Source: Streptomyces sp. NBC_00536 (GTDB lineage Bacteria; Actinomycetota; Actinomycetes; Streptomycetales; Streptomycetaceae). Taken from it: a DNA stretch of 64,000 nt. Position numbers and translations under genes: made by a program. Each line of letters begins with the position of its first letter. The first letter of the stretch is position 1. This document shows positions 33,843 to 43,376 of the stretch, in pieces. The stretch lies in contig NZ_CP107819.1 of assembly GCF_036346295.1 (NCBI RefSeq), positions 1-64,000 of the forward strand. Direction: 5' to 3'. Below the pieces are notes generated by a model. It did not search any database. It worked only from the letters and a program-made list of their open reading frames with translations, and was not told where the DNA came from.

Positions 33843-36359
33843 TCAGTGTCGTGGGCTCGAGAAGGCGGCGTAGCGCAGCTCGGATGTGTAGTGGCCACGA
33901 GGGTCCGCCACCCACAAGTGCTCGGGGCCCGGCAGCATCTCGGAGAGGTCTATGGGTTCCGAGGACAGCGCGGCCATCCGGGTGAGCTGCCGGACCAGGA
34001 GCGGACTCTCCAGATCGCAGTAGAGGGGCTTCGTCTCCCCGGGGACCTTGGCATACATGTGCCGGGTAAGGCACCGCTCCTCGCGGACCTGCTGGACCTT
34101 CAGGAACGCGTCGCGTCTATGGCGGGCCGACAGCTCCTCGGCGGGTACCCGCCAGTGCTCCCTCTGCAGCACGACGGAGTCCAGCGTGATCCGGGGCAGG
34201 TGCGGATGACGGGATCCGGGGAGCAGCCTCCCTCCCTGGTGCCGGGCGAAGCCGAAGGGCACGAAGGGGTTCTGGCGGACGCCCAGCCAGGCGTACGGCA
34301 GCGCGGCCATGCGCTGGAACCTGCCGGTCTCCGGGTTCCGCAGCCTCAGAGTGCCCTCCGCCGCCATCACCCGCAGGTCGGCCAGGACCAGGACCCGTTC
34401 GCGGGGCAGCGGCGATCGCCCGATGGCCTCGATCTCCACGGTGTCCAATGCCGTGCGGATGTAGGACTTGTTCCGGTGGGCGAGCGTCACAGAGGCGAGG
34501 TCTTCGTCCTCGGCGAGGAGCCGGCGGTACGCGCCGGTGACCGCCGAGGTGAAGCCGGGATACCGCTCGTCGAGCACCGGGCCGAACAGGCCGTGGCTCA
34601 ACGACTCCTCATTGGCATGGAGTTCGCTGATCACGAGAGAGAAGTCGCCGGACGCCAGGTGTGCGTGGGACGCGGCCGCGATCATGAGGTCGGGATTGCA
34701 CAGGACCGGGCTGCCGTCCCCGATCGCCGCCACCAGCCGCCGCACGGTCGTGGCCTCCACCGATACGGCCGAGGCGTCATACGAGCCCGACGGGATCAGC
34801 GCCGTCTCGATCCGGTCGAGCAACGCGGCCTCATGGGCGTCGATCTCCGCGTAGTCGGCAACCAGTCCGTCTGAGTCCTCGATGAACGCGGTGAGGTACT
34901 CGTGGATGCCCACCTCCATCCGCCCGGGGAACCGCTTCGCGTACCATGAGTTGAGCAGCCGGGATTCGGCGGCGTACCGCTGTTGAGGCACGGCCATAGT
35001 GAGCTCGTAGGCGAGCGGCAGGACTTCCTCGATATGGTCGGTCAGCGGCTTGCCGATGGACAGGTCGGCATAGCGACCCGAACAGTCCTCGTGGAGCACC
35101 GACCGGTCTCCGTAGAACCTTCCGCTGCCGCGTTCGGCAGGGACACCGGTGTAGGCCTCGAAACTCTGCTTGAGTGAGTCGAGTGCGCTTCGACGGTCCG
35201 CAGTCGTGCTGTCAGCAGCACCGAACTCGGCAAGCCGGTGCTGTGCCTCCAGCAGCAGACCGCGCCAGGCGTTGGCCTCCTGGTCGCCCTCGTACGCCGC
35301 GAGTTCGGCCAGCGGATCGGCCGATCCGTACGGGAGTTCCGGCCCCACCACGATCGCGCCCAGCCGTTCGAGGCGGAGCAAGCTCTCCCGGACGTCGCCC
35401 GACGGGTGCTCGCCGGGCGCGGCCAGCGGGGCCAGTTCCGAGATCCGGGCCACTGTCCGGGCGCCGTCGCACAGCGCGAGCACAGCCTGGTCGTAGGGGC
35501 CGAGCTCGACCGGGGGGCGTACCTGGGTCGCGTCCCTGATATCCCGTACCCGTGCGGTGGAGTCAATGGCCAACACCTGGAGGACGCCGTGCGAGAGCAG
35601 GGCGCCGGGTGCCCTCCGGGGACGGCACTGCGCGACGACCCGAGGGTCATCGCGCATGGCGGTGGCGATCGCCTCGCCCGCCCAGCGCGACAGCAGCGGG
35701 AGCCGGGTCAGGCGGACGGGCTCGGCGGTGACTCCCAGAGAGTCGGAGGCGAAGGTGCCGAGGGCGTACGGCCCGAGGTGGGAGGTGGTGTCGTTCTTCG
35801 CGCAAGCCCGCTGGAGATGGCGGACCAGGGTGTCGACCCTGGACCGGTCGTCCTTGTGCCAGCGCCATTCGGGCTGCCTGGTCTTCTCGACCCACCGGCT
35901 GAGTACGGGTTCGGAGCTCTCGTTGGACACCAGCAGCGCGTCCCGCAGGTCCGCGTTTGTCTGGAAGAGCCCGACCAGGCGATCCGATGTCCTGAGCTCC
36001 TCGGTCGGGTAGAGCTCGAGGAACTCCTGCTCGGCCCGGACCTCGTCGTCAAGGAGAGCGGTGAACCGGTCCCCCATCGTCCTGATCCCGGTCTGGGCGA
36101 CTTCGGACATGATCTGCGGGGCCGGGCACTTCCGTTTCCGAATCGCTCGCAGGACGGCGCCGTCCGCGCGGGAGCGGGCGATCGACAACACCTCCGAGGA
36201 GTGGGACGCGGCCACGGTCCGCTCGATCTCGTCTCGCAACAGGACGAGCCGGCGGGCCGCGTCAGCCGTCGCGACGGACGACAGCCGTTCCAGGAGCTCG
36301 AACGGGAACCCGGACATGCGCAGGGCGAAATAGGGCAGCGTCACCCAGTCGTCGTTCAT
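33843..36359 (-). CDS. LanB-like protein with lantibiotic dehydratase N-terminal (glutamylation) domain, PEARL-like
   Basis: An 838-residue protein with the LanB opening FALRMSGFPFELLERL, the region CAKNDTTSHLGPYALG and R-rich patches (LRLRNPETGRFQRM) typical of the glutamyl-tRNA-using domain. The separate elimination domain (SpaB_C) is not visible. Full-length LanB enzymes dehydrate Ser/Thr. Shorter ones of this size include PEARLs, which add amino acids from aminoacyl-tRNA to a scaffold peptide. The ATG at 36359 overlaps the upstream stop (ATGA). I found no convincing precursor peptide gene near it. The substrate might be a small molecule or a peptide encoded elsewhere. Confidence 0.78.
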   Translation of the reverse strand: MNDDWVTLPYFALRMSGFPFELLERLSSVATADAARRLVLLRDEIERTVAASHSSEVLSIARSRADGAVLRAIRKRKCPAPQIMSEVAQTGIRTMGDRFTALLDDEVRAEQEFLELYPTEELRTSDRLVGLFQTNADLRDALLVSNESSEPVLSRWVEKTRQPEWRWHKDDRSRVDTLVRHLQRACAKNDTTSHLGPYALGTFASDSLGVTAEPVRLTRLPLLSRWAGEAIATAMRDDPRVVAQCRPRRAPGALLSHGVLQVLAIDSTARVRDIRDATQVRPPVELGPYDQAVLALCDGARTVARISELAPLAAPGEHPSGDVRESLLRLERLGAIVVGPELPYGSADPLAELAAYEGDQEANAWRGLLLEAQHRLAEFGAADSTTADRRSALDSLKQSFEAYTGVPAERGSGRFYGDRSVLHEDCSGRYADLSIGKPLTDHIEEVLPLAYELTMAVPQQRYAAESRLLNSWYAKRFPGRMEVGIHEYLTAFIEDSDGLVADYAEIDAHEAALLDRIETALIPSGSYDASAVSVEATTVRRLVAAIGDGSPVLCNPDLMIAAASHAHLASGDFSLVISELHANEESLSHGLFGPVLDERYPGFTSAVTGAYRRLLAEDEDLASVTLAHRNKSYIRTALDTVEIEAIGRSPLPRERVLVLADLRVMAAEGTLRLRNPETGRFQRMAALPYAWLGVRQNPFVPFGFARHQGGRLLPGSRHPHLPRITLDSVVLQREHWRVPAEELSARHRRDAFLKVQQVREERCLTRHMYAKVPGETKPLYCDLESPLLVRQLTRMAALSSEPIDLSEMLPGPEHLWVADPRGHYTSELRYAAFSSPRH

Positions 36360-37735
36360 GCCTCGGCAGCCTTGAACACGACGTCCCGCAGCATGTCGCC
36401 GTCGTGCACGGTGTGCAGCGCCGCCGGTGCCAGCGGGGTGAAGTCGTCGACGCCATAGCACCCCGAGCCGTGCACCAGGACGTCGTCCTCGGCAACGAGG
36501 CCGCGGTCGATGGCGTTGAGCAGCCCGGTCACCGCCATGACCAACGACCACTCTCGAAGGGCCCGGGGATCCGCCGGCACTGTCACACCACCCTGGCGCA
36601 GGAGCGCCCGGCTCTGTGCGTACCGCGTGAGGCACTCGTGCAGGGAAACGACGATGCCTCCGCCACCCTGGGTGCGGATCAGCTCGTTCATCCGGGCCGA
36701 CGTGGGCGGCTTGCGGGTGTAGAACGTGGTGTCGAGGACTTCGTCCGGGTCCAGGGTGGTGGAGGGGAACCTCGGGTCCTCGTGCTGGACGAAAAGCCCG
36801 AGCCGGTCGTCATGGTGGTACGTGGGCAGGAGGTCCCGGTCCGTGCCCCCGCGGTAGAGGCTCAACACCATGTCGGGGGTGCCGAGGTGCTGAACCAGGA
36901 GGTAGTGGGGCTCGGGCAGCTCCTTGCGCCGGGACTCGTCCAGCAGCTCATGCCCTCGCGCGTGCCCCAGCAGGCCGTAGGCGCTCGAGACGGCATGGAC
37001 GTGCAAGCGCGACGTGGTGGCGGGGAACAGCTCGGCCTCAGCGAAGGCGCGCATGACGTCGGCGGCCATGTAGTTGTCGAGGTCGAGCGTGTACCAGAGG
37101 TTGACTCCCGTGGCGTCCTTGAGCGGTGCGGCGTAATGGTCGACCACGTGACGGGCCAATGCCTTCACATCGGACGGCTCTGCACCCGGGAACACCGCGA
37201 CCGGGTTCCGTGCCTGGAGTTCGGGATCGTCATTCAGCCGGGACGCCCAGAGCTTCGGCGTCGAGCTCCGGGGGACGACGGCCGAAACGCTCAGCTGCTC
37301 CGGTGTGACGAGCCCCGCTTCCACGGCGCGCAGCACCGCGTCGCGCATGGCAGTGGCCTTGTTGGCGGACGACGGCGTCAGGATCATGACCCGCTCACCG
37401 GTGTCCTGGATGAACCGGACGGCCCGGGCGACCGTCACCAAAGAGGCGAGCGTCTTCGTCGTACGGGTGCCGGGGTTCTGCGCCAGGTTGAGCAGCGAAA
37501 GATGCTTCCCCTTGTACTCGCCAAGTCGTGAGAACGCTAGTCCGGAAACGGAGAAGAAATCGCGTACCCGGGGGGTCAATTCTGGGAGAAGCGTTCCCGG
37601 ATTGAATTCACTCGATGCTTTGTCGCTTCGACTGAGCAGCAGATTCAGTGTTGCGGAGAGTTGTGGGTAGTAGTGCTCGGCGGCGTTCGCCAGGCCGATA
37701 TCTTCGGGGGCCTCCCGTAATGGCGTGACCTGCAC
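36356..37735 (-). CDS. DUF6002-like protein with a PLP fold-type II look
   Basis: About 459 residues from the GTG at 37735, which has GGGGAG six bases upstream. An earlier GTG at 37786 is possible but lacks a ribosome binding site. The segment LLNLAQNPGTRTTKTLASLV resembles the NPTGSFKDR loop of threonine-synthase-type PLP enzymes, with the Lys of TTKT as candidate. MILTPSSANKATAMRDAVLR resembles their serine/asparagine cofactor loop. I recall this family as DUF6002. It is the first gene of the operon, so it may make or condense an amino-acid precursor such as an O-phospho or sulfo amino acid. Confidence 0.6.
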   Translation of the reverse strand: MQVTPLREAPEDIGLANAAEHYYPQLSATLNLLLSRSDKASSEFNPGTLLPELTPRVRDFFSVSGLAFSRLGEYKGKHLSLLNLAQNPGTRTTKTLASLVTVARAVRFIQDTGERVMILTPSSANKATAMRDAVLRAVEAGLVTPEQLSVSAVVPRSSTPKLWASRLNDDPELQARNPVAVFPGAEPSDVKALARHVVDHYAAPLKDATGVNLWYTLDLDNYMAADVMRAFAEAELFPATTSRLHVHAVSSAYGLLGHARGHELLDESRRKELPEPHYLLVQHLGTPDMVLSLYRGGTDRDLLPTYHHDDRLGLFVQHEDPRFPSTTLDPDEVLDTTFYTRKPPTSARMNELIRTQGGGGIVVSLHECLTRYAQSRALLRQGGVTVPADPRALREWSLVMAVTGLLNAIDRGLVAEDDVLVHGSGCYGVDDFTPLAPAALHTVHDGDMLRDVVFKAAEA

Positions 37736-38111
37736 TTGTTGCTCCCCGTTCGAATGTGTACCGGTTGATCGGCGCAATTCGAACACACGTCCAGGTGGTG
37801 ATCAAGAGGAATCCCCATGATGGCCGGATCGAATCGGTGGCATCCTTCGATCTGATCGAATCCGTGTAGGGCGTAACCGAGTTGGGACGCGAACGATCGC
37901 TGGCGGAGTGTTGGCGCCACTCGTCCGGTGAGGTTCATAGATTCGGCCACTGGCACACCGGCCGGATCCGCAGAGATGACCGAAAGCCATCGCCGCCGCC
38001 GGATCGGATCCCTGGTCGACCAGGCGGCAAATCCGACCCGGGAAGTGGTTGAGCACGTCACGGCGTAGCGGACCCTTGACAAGGGTGCGTCCGATGTGCC
38101 TAGAAACTCTC
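37736..38111. promoter_or_regulatory. Divergent promoter region of the biosynthetic operon and exporter
   Basis: A 376-bp gap between divergent genes. It must hold the promoters of the minus-strand operon and of the MFS exporter. No regulator gene is adjacent, and I see no strong palindrome. The exporter start at 38112 lacks a clear ribosome binding site and could be leaderless. Confidence 0.45.
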
Positions 38112-39392
38112 ATGACTTCACCGAATTCGGAGGGCGTGAGCCTCGACGAGAGGCCTCGCCCGCTGCGCTACGTCCGCAACTTCCGCCTTTTTTGGCTTTC
38201 TCGTATCCTATCCGGGGCAGGATCGGCCGTCGCGTACGTCGCCATGCCCGTCCTGGTGTACGAGAAGACACATTCCCCGCTGCTGGTGTCCTTCGTGGCG
38301 GCCGGCGAGGCCATGCCGTACGTCTTTTTCGGACTGTTGGCCGGAGCGCTCGCCGACCGGCTGGACCGGCGCCGCATCATGGTGGCTGCCGATCTCGCGA
38401 ACAGCGTGTGCCTGACGAGTGTCCCGCTGGCGGCGGCCACCCACTCGTTGACCACGGTCCACATCGTGGCCGTTGCCTTCGTGTCGTCGACGCTCTACGT
38501 CTTCTTCGACGCAGCCGGGTACGGAGTGGTGCCCGCTGTGGTTGGGCGGGAGCGCCTCGCCCAGGCCAACAGCCTGATCTGGGGCGGGGAAACAACGGTA
38601 CGGATCATCGGCACGGCCATGGCAGGCTTACTCATCGGCGTGTTGGGCACCACCGGCGCACTCGCCCTTCAATCGGTCACCTTCCTCATCTCCGCGCTTC
38701 TGGTCGGTGCCATGGCCATGCCGACCGGTGTTCGCACGGCTCCGTCCGAGAACCTTCGGATCCTGGAGTCGATCAAGGAGGGGGTGCAGTTCTTGTGGCG
38801 GCAGCCGGCCCTCCGGATCATGACGGTATGCGGATGTCTGCAGTCCTTCGCAGGCGGCGCGTTCCTGGGACAACTCGTTATCTTCGCCGATCGCGATCTC
38901 GGCCTGGTGGAGTCCGATTCCCGGATCGGACTGCTCTTCACCGCCTGGAGCGTCGGTGGCGTCCTGGGCTCGATCGCCCTTCCCCGCCTGCTCCGGAAGG
39001 TCGACGCGATGCACGTGATGCGGGTCGCGCTACCGGCCAGCGCGGGTCTCGGACTGCTGACCACGACGATGGACGACTGGCGCTTCGCGCTGCCGACCAT
39101 CACGGCGTGGGGTACGGTCTACCTGATGATCATCGTGAACACGGTGACCTACGCCCAGTCCGTAACTCCCGAACCCCTCCAGGGCAGGGTGAACGCCACC
39201 CGTCGCATGCTGTCCTCCGGGATCGGAGCCCCTGGCGGCGCGATGATGGCAGGGTTCGTCACCGCCGCCTTCAGCGTCCGTTCGGGGCTGCTGATGGCCG
39301 TCGCCGCGGTCGGCCTGGCGGCGGTGTTCGCCTGGTCGATGCGTCCCACATCGGGGGACGGCCCGGACGCCCGGACCGCCCCGTCCCGGTGA
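38112..39392 (+). CDS. MFS transporter, probable product exporter
   Basis: A 426-residue major facilitator protein with about 12 hydrophobic segments. It starts MTSPNSEGVSLDERPRPLRY, then FRLFWLSRILSGAGSAVAYV. The A-type loop motif GLLAGALADRLDRRRIMVAA lies between segments 2 and 3. The family resembles MFS_3/enterobactin-exporter-like proteins of actinobacterial clusters. Being divergent from the operon, it is the obvious exporter or self-resistance pump. Confidence 0.85.
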   Translation: MTSPNSEGVSLDERPRPLRYVRNFRLFWLSRILSGAGSAVAYVAMPVLVYEKTHSPLLVSFVAAGEAMPYVFFGLLAGALADRLDRRRIMVAADLANSVCLTSVPLAAATHSLTTVHIVAVAFVSSTLYVFFDAAGYGVVPAVVGRERLAQANSLIWGGETTVRIIGTAMAGLLIGVLGTTGALALQSVTFLISALLVGAMAMPTGVRTAPSENLRILESIKEGVQFLWRQPALRIMTVCGCLQSFAGGAFLGQLVIFADRDLGLVESDSRIGLLFTAWSVGGVLGSIALPRLLRKVDAMHVMRVALPASAGLGLLTTTMDDWRFALPTITAWGTVYLMIIVNTVTYAQSVTPEPLQGRVNATRRMLSSGIGAPGGAMMAGFVTAAFSVRSGLLMAVAAVGLAAVFAWSMRPTSGDGPDARTAPSR

Positions 39393-39624
39393 CGGCAGCG
39401 CCCGGGCGGACTGAGCCGGGCATGCTCGTCGGCCCCCTCGGCTGCTGACCGGCTTCGGCGAAAAGCGGCCTGGGCGATCCCGGAGGCCCCGAACCTTCTG
39501 ACCAGCCCGTTCGCTCCCCCTGAAGCACACCTTGGGGCTGCTGACGATCCAAATCGCGAGGGGCGGAATGGACGCACTACTGCAGTGAGGGACTCTGCCG
39601 GGGATCTTGGGATTCTCGGGTGGA
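39393..39624. other. Non-coding stretch with a solo IS-end-like motif
   Basis: No gene. It contains CTCTGCCGGGGATCTTG at about 39594, nearly identical to a motif at 13909. This suggests the remains of an insertion sequence end separating the exporter from the decayed cas genes. Confidence 0.3.
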
Positions 39625-40610
39625 TCAGTGTGATCGACGGGCATGCCCGGCTCGGAAGTGAAGACCACACGTCGTTTCCGGGGTGTCCCGAGTCCCTGCA
39701 CCCCCGCTCTGGTGAGTCTCCTCCGAGGCCGGCGAGTTCGGGTTCAGGAGGGACTGGACGTCGCGCACGATGCGGGGCAGCAGCCGAAGAAGCCGGAGGT
39801 CCTCGCGGAATTTTCGGCGGGCGTCCCGTTCCGGGTCCGGGGAGTCGTGGAGGGAGAAGGCCAGTGGGAGGGTCGTCTGCGCTTTGTAGAGGTCGGCGAT
39901 GTCGTAGACGAAGGCGTGCTGTGTTCCCGCGTGGACGAAGCCGAGCGCTGGTGAACAGCCCAGCGCGAGGAGGGCCGCGTGCACGATTCCGTACATACAC
40001 GTGTTGGTTGCCGAGAGCGCGAGGTTGACCGGGTCCTGTTCGTGCCACTGGTCGGGGTGGTAGTTGCGGCGGAAGCGGCCGATGCCGTGCTGCTGGGCAA
40101 GGAGGCGGTACAGGGCCTTCATCCGCTGCCCTTCCATGCCGCGGAGCTGGCCAAGATCCGCTCCTGCCGGAACCTCGTCGCCGAAGCGCATCTTGTACAT
40201 GCGTACGGCGACCGGTAGGCGGCGCTCAGGATCGGAGAAGGCATGGACCTGGTGTTCGAGCCAGGTGGTGGTGAGGGAATCCGGTAGCACCGACGCGTAG
40301 GGCGGACGCCTCCCGCCCCGGTCACCACGACGCTGGTTCCATGGCGGGCGAGCGTCGCCAACGCGCGTGTGGCGATGGAGACTCCGGGGCCCAGCAGGAG
40401 GCAGGACAGCGCGGCAGTCGGGATGCAGACCAGGTCGGTGCAGTTCTCGTCCACGCGGATCTGCGCGCATACCCCGGTGTCGTCCTGCACGACGCGGACC
40501 ATATCGAGATAGAGGAAGGACAAGGAGTCGGCCACGCGCGATAGCATGGCGAGTGTCGGGGCGGCAAGACGCCGACGGGCCTGGCCGCTCTCGCCTGAAG
40601 AGGCCGTCAT
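39625..40610 (-). pseudogene. cas1e: Frameshifted type I-E cas1
   Basis: The N-terminal part (40610 to about 40300) reads RVADSLSFLYLDMVRVVQDD, then TAALSCLLLGPGVSIATRAL and ARHGTSVVVTGAGGVR, the Cas1e N-domain. After a ~1-nt loss near 40300 it continues in another frame as PYASVLPDSLTTTWLEHQVH. Next come KALYRLLAQQHGIGRFRRNY, ALSATNTCMYGIVHAALLAL and FVHAGTQHAFVYDIADLYKA, the integrase core with the catalytic Glu, His and Asp region. The ATG overlaps the cas6e stop. No cas2 gene and no CRISPR repeats are visible, so spacer acquisition must be dead here. Confidence 0.8.
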
Positions 40611-40924
40611 GCTGCGGCTGCCGGGACCAGTGTCAGCAGCCCGGCACCGTAGGGCTTGCCGCGGCCGATGCCGGACAGCACCGCGGCCATGAGGGCCTGC
40701 GGGTCCGTGCCCGTCGCCGTGCCGTCGTAGCGGACCAGACTGTGGCGCAGAGATTGAAGAGAGCAGACCGCGGCGATGCCGAGTTCCTTGCGGGTCCGGT
40801 GGGTGAACTCGCAGACGACCGACTCGCGCCCCAGGGGGCGAGGCTGTGGCACACCTCGGGGCTTTCGCAAATCACCGGCCATCACGCCGCGACGCCGATG
40901 AGGTGTCCTGCTGGCATCGCACAC
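40607..40924 (-). pseudogene. cas6e: Truncated cas6e (C-terminal part)
   Basis: The frame ends SLRHSLVRYDGTATGTDPQA, then LMAAVLSGIGRGKPYGAGLL, the C-terminal beta strand and glycine-rich loop of Cas6e crRNA endonucleases (GIGRAKxYGCGLLTL). The N-terminal RRM with the catalytic His is missing, because an in-frame stop lies just upstream. Coupled to cas1e by a 4-base overlap, as in intact type I-E operons. Confidence 0.75.
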
Positions 40925-41356
40925 CCGCCTAAATCGGGAAGTTCCCGATATTTTCCCCGTCGGGGCCGCTGGCCCGGTGGTCGGAAGTCTGTCGCACCGG
41001 CGCGGCCCCGTGACGGGCGTGCATGAGGTGCGGCGATGGGCTCATGCCTCGACGGCCGCATGGCCGACTTTCAGGTCGGCCAGTTCGCGCAAGCAGGGCG
41101 ATCTGTCGTGTGAGAAGCGGTTCGCGGTTCGCTTCGGGCGATGGTGAGTTTCGTCGACGAGGCCAGCGAGACAGTCCAGCAGGCCCGGACGTCGCGTCAC
41201 TTCTCCGATCCGCCCGACAGCGATCAGGCCGTCGAGGACGTCGACGACGAACTGGGACGAGGGGCATGGTTTCGAACTCGTCTCGTGAGTCGTCGTTCAG
41301 CACCGTGTGTGCGTGTCAGGTGACGGATGCTCAGCGATGGCGGCCGGGCCCACCGG
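40925..41356. other. Gene-free stretch between cas remnants and DUF1330 gene
   Basis: No supported gene. A short palindrome ATCGGGAA-G-TTCCCGAT at 40933-40949 is the only structure I noticed. Confidence 0.4.
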
Positions 41357-41662
41357 TCAGTCGATGCCGTCGATGATGCGGAAGTCGCGCTCGACGCCGT
41401 CGGGGAGGGCCGCCAGCGCCTTCTGGTATGCCTCGCTCTCGTATGCCGCGACGGCCTGTTCAAAGCTGTCGAACTCGATCAGAACGACGCGTTGCGTGAT
41501 TCCGGCCTCGTGGGCGACGACTCGACCGCCACGGGACGGGATCCGGGACAGGACGCGCCCGCCCCCGGCCTGGACAGCCGGACCGGCCAGCTTGTCGTAG
41601 GCAGTCAGCCCCTCAGGGCCGGAGATGGCGGGGTAGACACTGACCCAGTAGCCCTTAGCCAT
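41357..41662 (-). CDS. DUF1330 family protein
   Basis: A 101-residue dimeric alpha+beta-barrel-type protein: MAKGYWVSVYPAISGPEGLT, GGRVLSR...GITQRVVLIEFDSFEQ with the typical R-V-V-L-I-E-F strand, and AYESEAYQKALAAL. DUF1330 proteins resemble small oxygenase or stress-response ferredoxin-like-fold proteins with unknown reactions. The ATG at 41662 has AGGAGGTTTCC just upstream. Divergent from a LysR gene, which probably regulates it. Confidence 0.88.
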   Translation of the reverse strand: MAKGYWVSVYPAISGPEGLTAYDKLAGPAVQAGGGRVLSRIPSRGGRVVAHEAGITQRVVLIEFDSFEQAVAAYESEAYQKALAALPDGVERDFRIIDGID

Positions 41663-41850
41663 GGAAACCTCCTGTGTTGGGACGGACATCTCCGACTCCG
41701 AATTGACACTCAGACCTATCGATCCCGGCGACGGGTACTGCGGTCAGTCGAATCGTCATATGCGCAGGTTAGGGCTTGATGTGCGGTCGGGGGAAAGACC
41801 GGTACGGGATAGACTCAGAACGGATCGTTATCAATCGGCAGGGAGAGCAC

Positions 41851-42753
41851 GTGGCGCCGGACACGGTGAGCCTGCGGTACTTCCTGGTGCTGGCACAGGA
41901 GTTGAACTTCACCCGCGCGGCCGCACGGATCGGTATCGCACAGCCCGCACTCAGCGCCCGGATGCGCCGACTGGAGGCGGAACTCGGTACGGCCCTGCTG
42001 GTCCGCAACACGCGTAGCGTCGTATTGACCACGGCCGGTGCGGCTTTGGCGGAGTCCGCGCCGGCCGCGCTGGCGGCGCTGGACCGGGCATGGGACACCG
42101 CCCGGAGCGCAGCGGCCGGTGAACTGGGCACGCTGCGTATCGGATACAGCCTCAGCACCGGGGCCGAGACGGCACCGGCCCTGGTGGACAGGCTGATTCG
42201 CGGCAACAGCGGACTCGAGGTCGGCGCGGTCCCGATGGCGACACCGGAGATCTCCCCCGCGGTCGCCGACGGCCGCATCGATGCCGGGATCACCCGCGGT
42301 GAACAGCCGGGCCGTGGCGTGCGCCGGTTCCTGCTGCGCCGTATGCGCGTCGGGGTGCAGCTGGCGCAGCACCATCCGCTGGCCGAACACCCGGAGATCG
42401 AGATCGCCGACGCGGCCGCGTATCCGCTGCGACTCCCGGACCGTGCGGCCAACCCCGTGATCCACGATCAGCTGTCCGCAGTGTTCCGGGACACCCGACC
42501 ACACCCCCGATTCCACACGCCCGCAGTCTCTTTCGACATGTCCCAGCGCGACCTGCGCGACGGGGTCACCCTCGCCCCGGCCGGAGAAGCCGCGGCCACG
42601 GCACAACCGGCCGGTCTCACCTGGCGACCGCTGCGGGGCGCGCCCAGCCTGACGATCCACCTGGTCCTCCCCCGCGAGCAGTCGCCACTACACCGCCGCA
42701 TCCGTGCCGTCGCCAAAACCCTGGCGCACGAGCTGCACTGGCTGCCGGACTGA
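41851..42753 (+). CDS. LysR-family transcriptional regulator
   Basis: A 300-residue LTTR. The N-terminal helix-turn-helix reads YFLVLAQELNFTRAAARIGI, then AQPALSARMRRLEAELG. The effector domain follows (GTLRIGYSLSTGAETAPALV...). The GTG at 41851 with AGGGAG upstream gives the usual start of the HTH. Longer in-frame starts exist to 41776. Divergent from the DUF1330 gene in the classical LysR arrangement, so that gene is its probable target. Confidence 0.9.
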   Translation: MAPDTVSLRYFLVLAQELNFTRAAARIGIAQPALSARMRRLEAELGTALLVRNTRSVVLTTAGAALAESAPAALAALDRAWDTARSAAAGELGTLRIGYSLSTGAETAPALVDRLIRGNSGLEVGAVPMATPEISPAVADGRIDAGITRGEQPGRGVRRFLLRRMRVGVQLAQHHPLAEHPEIEIADAAAYPLRLPDRAANPVIHDQLSAVFRDTRPHPRFHTPAVSFDMSQRDLRDGVTLAPAGEAAATAQPAGLTWRPLRGAPSLTIHLVLPREQSPLHRRIRAVAKTLAHELHWLPD

Positions 42754-43023
42754 CGCGCAAGAGGTCAAGCGAGACGGACCCCTGCGGTGGCGAGGCCGAA
42801 GACCTTGCGCCCGGCGGACTTCGCGGTGATGACGACGGCGGTCTTGCTGAATGTCCGACACGACCTCGCTACGACGGCGGATCAGCATCCGGTGACGGCC
42901 CCGGGTCCGGTCCGAGTCGTACACCGCGGCGACGTCCTCGCTCTGCCCGAGATCTCGGCGGATACCGCGCCTTCGCCGACGCCAGACCGGACAAGCATGG
43001 GTAACCGGCGGGAACGCCCGCCG
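42754..43023. other. Eroded stretch downstream of the LysR gene
   Basis: No supported gene. It leads into an ISKra4-type transposase fragment. Confidence 0.35.
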
Positions 43024-43331
43024 TCAACGGCGTCCATGACATCGGTCAATCCGCAGGTATCGGGCCTTGTTACGGAGGTAGCCGATGGGGTCGTTGATGC
43101 CCTTGCGTCGGTTCTTCTTCAACCGGGCGCGCGGGCAGCGGTATGGAGTGCGGCAGCGAATTGTTCGGCGCCGCCGAGGATGGTGCGGGTGTGGCGGGCG
43201 ACCCAGGCTTCGGCGGCCGGATCGTGCAGGCACCAGGCCGCGCTGCAGAGGTATTCGAGCACGTGGATGAGGTCGATCACGATGTGCACGTTCGCGCCTC
43301 GACGTTCGGCTTTGGACCTGCGCGACAGCAT
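43024..43331 (-). pseudogene. ISKra4-like transposase fragment, frameshifted
   Basis: The frame ANVHIVIDLIHVLEYLCSAA, then WCLHDPAAEAWVARHTRTIL (43331 to about 43130), matches the second catalytic region of ISKra4-family transposases (VHIVVDFVHVLEYLWKAAW). After a frameshift it continues RRKGINDPIGYLRNKARYLR, matching their YLxxKAxYLxY helix. Both ends are missing. Confidence 0.65.
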
Positions 43332-43376
43332 CGTGGACCGCCCCCGTTAGCCGGTCGAATTGTATCGGCCGGGGCG

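Noticed and set aside
26922..39392. A classical lanthipeptide cluster because of the LanB-like gene
   Set aside because: No LanC cyclase, no elimination domain in the LanB-like protein and no convincing precursor peptide.
39393..41000. A CRISPR array near the cas remnants
   Set aside because: No regularly spaced ~28-29 bp repeats are present on either strand.
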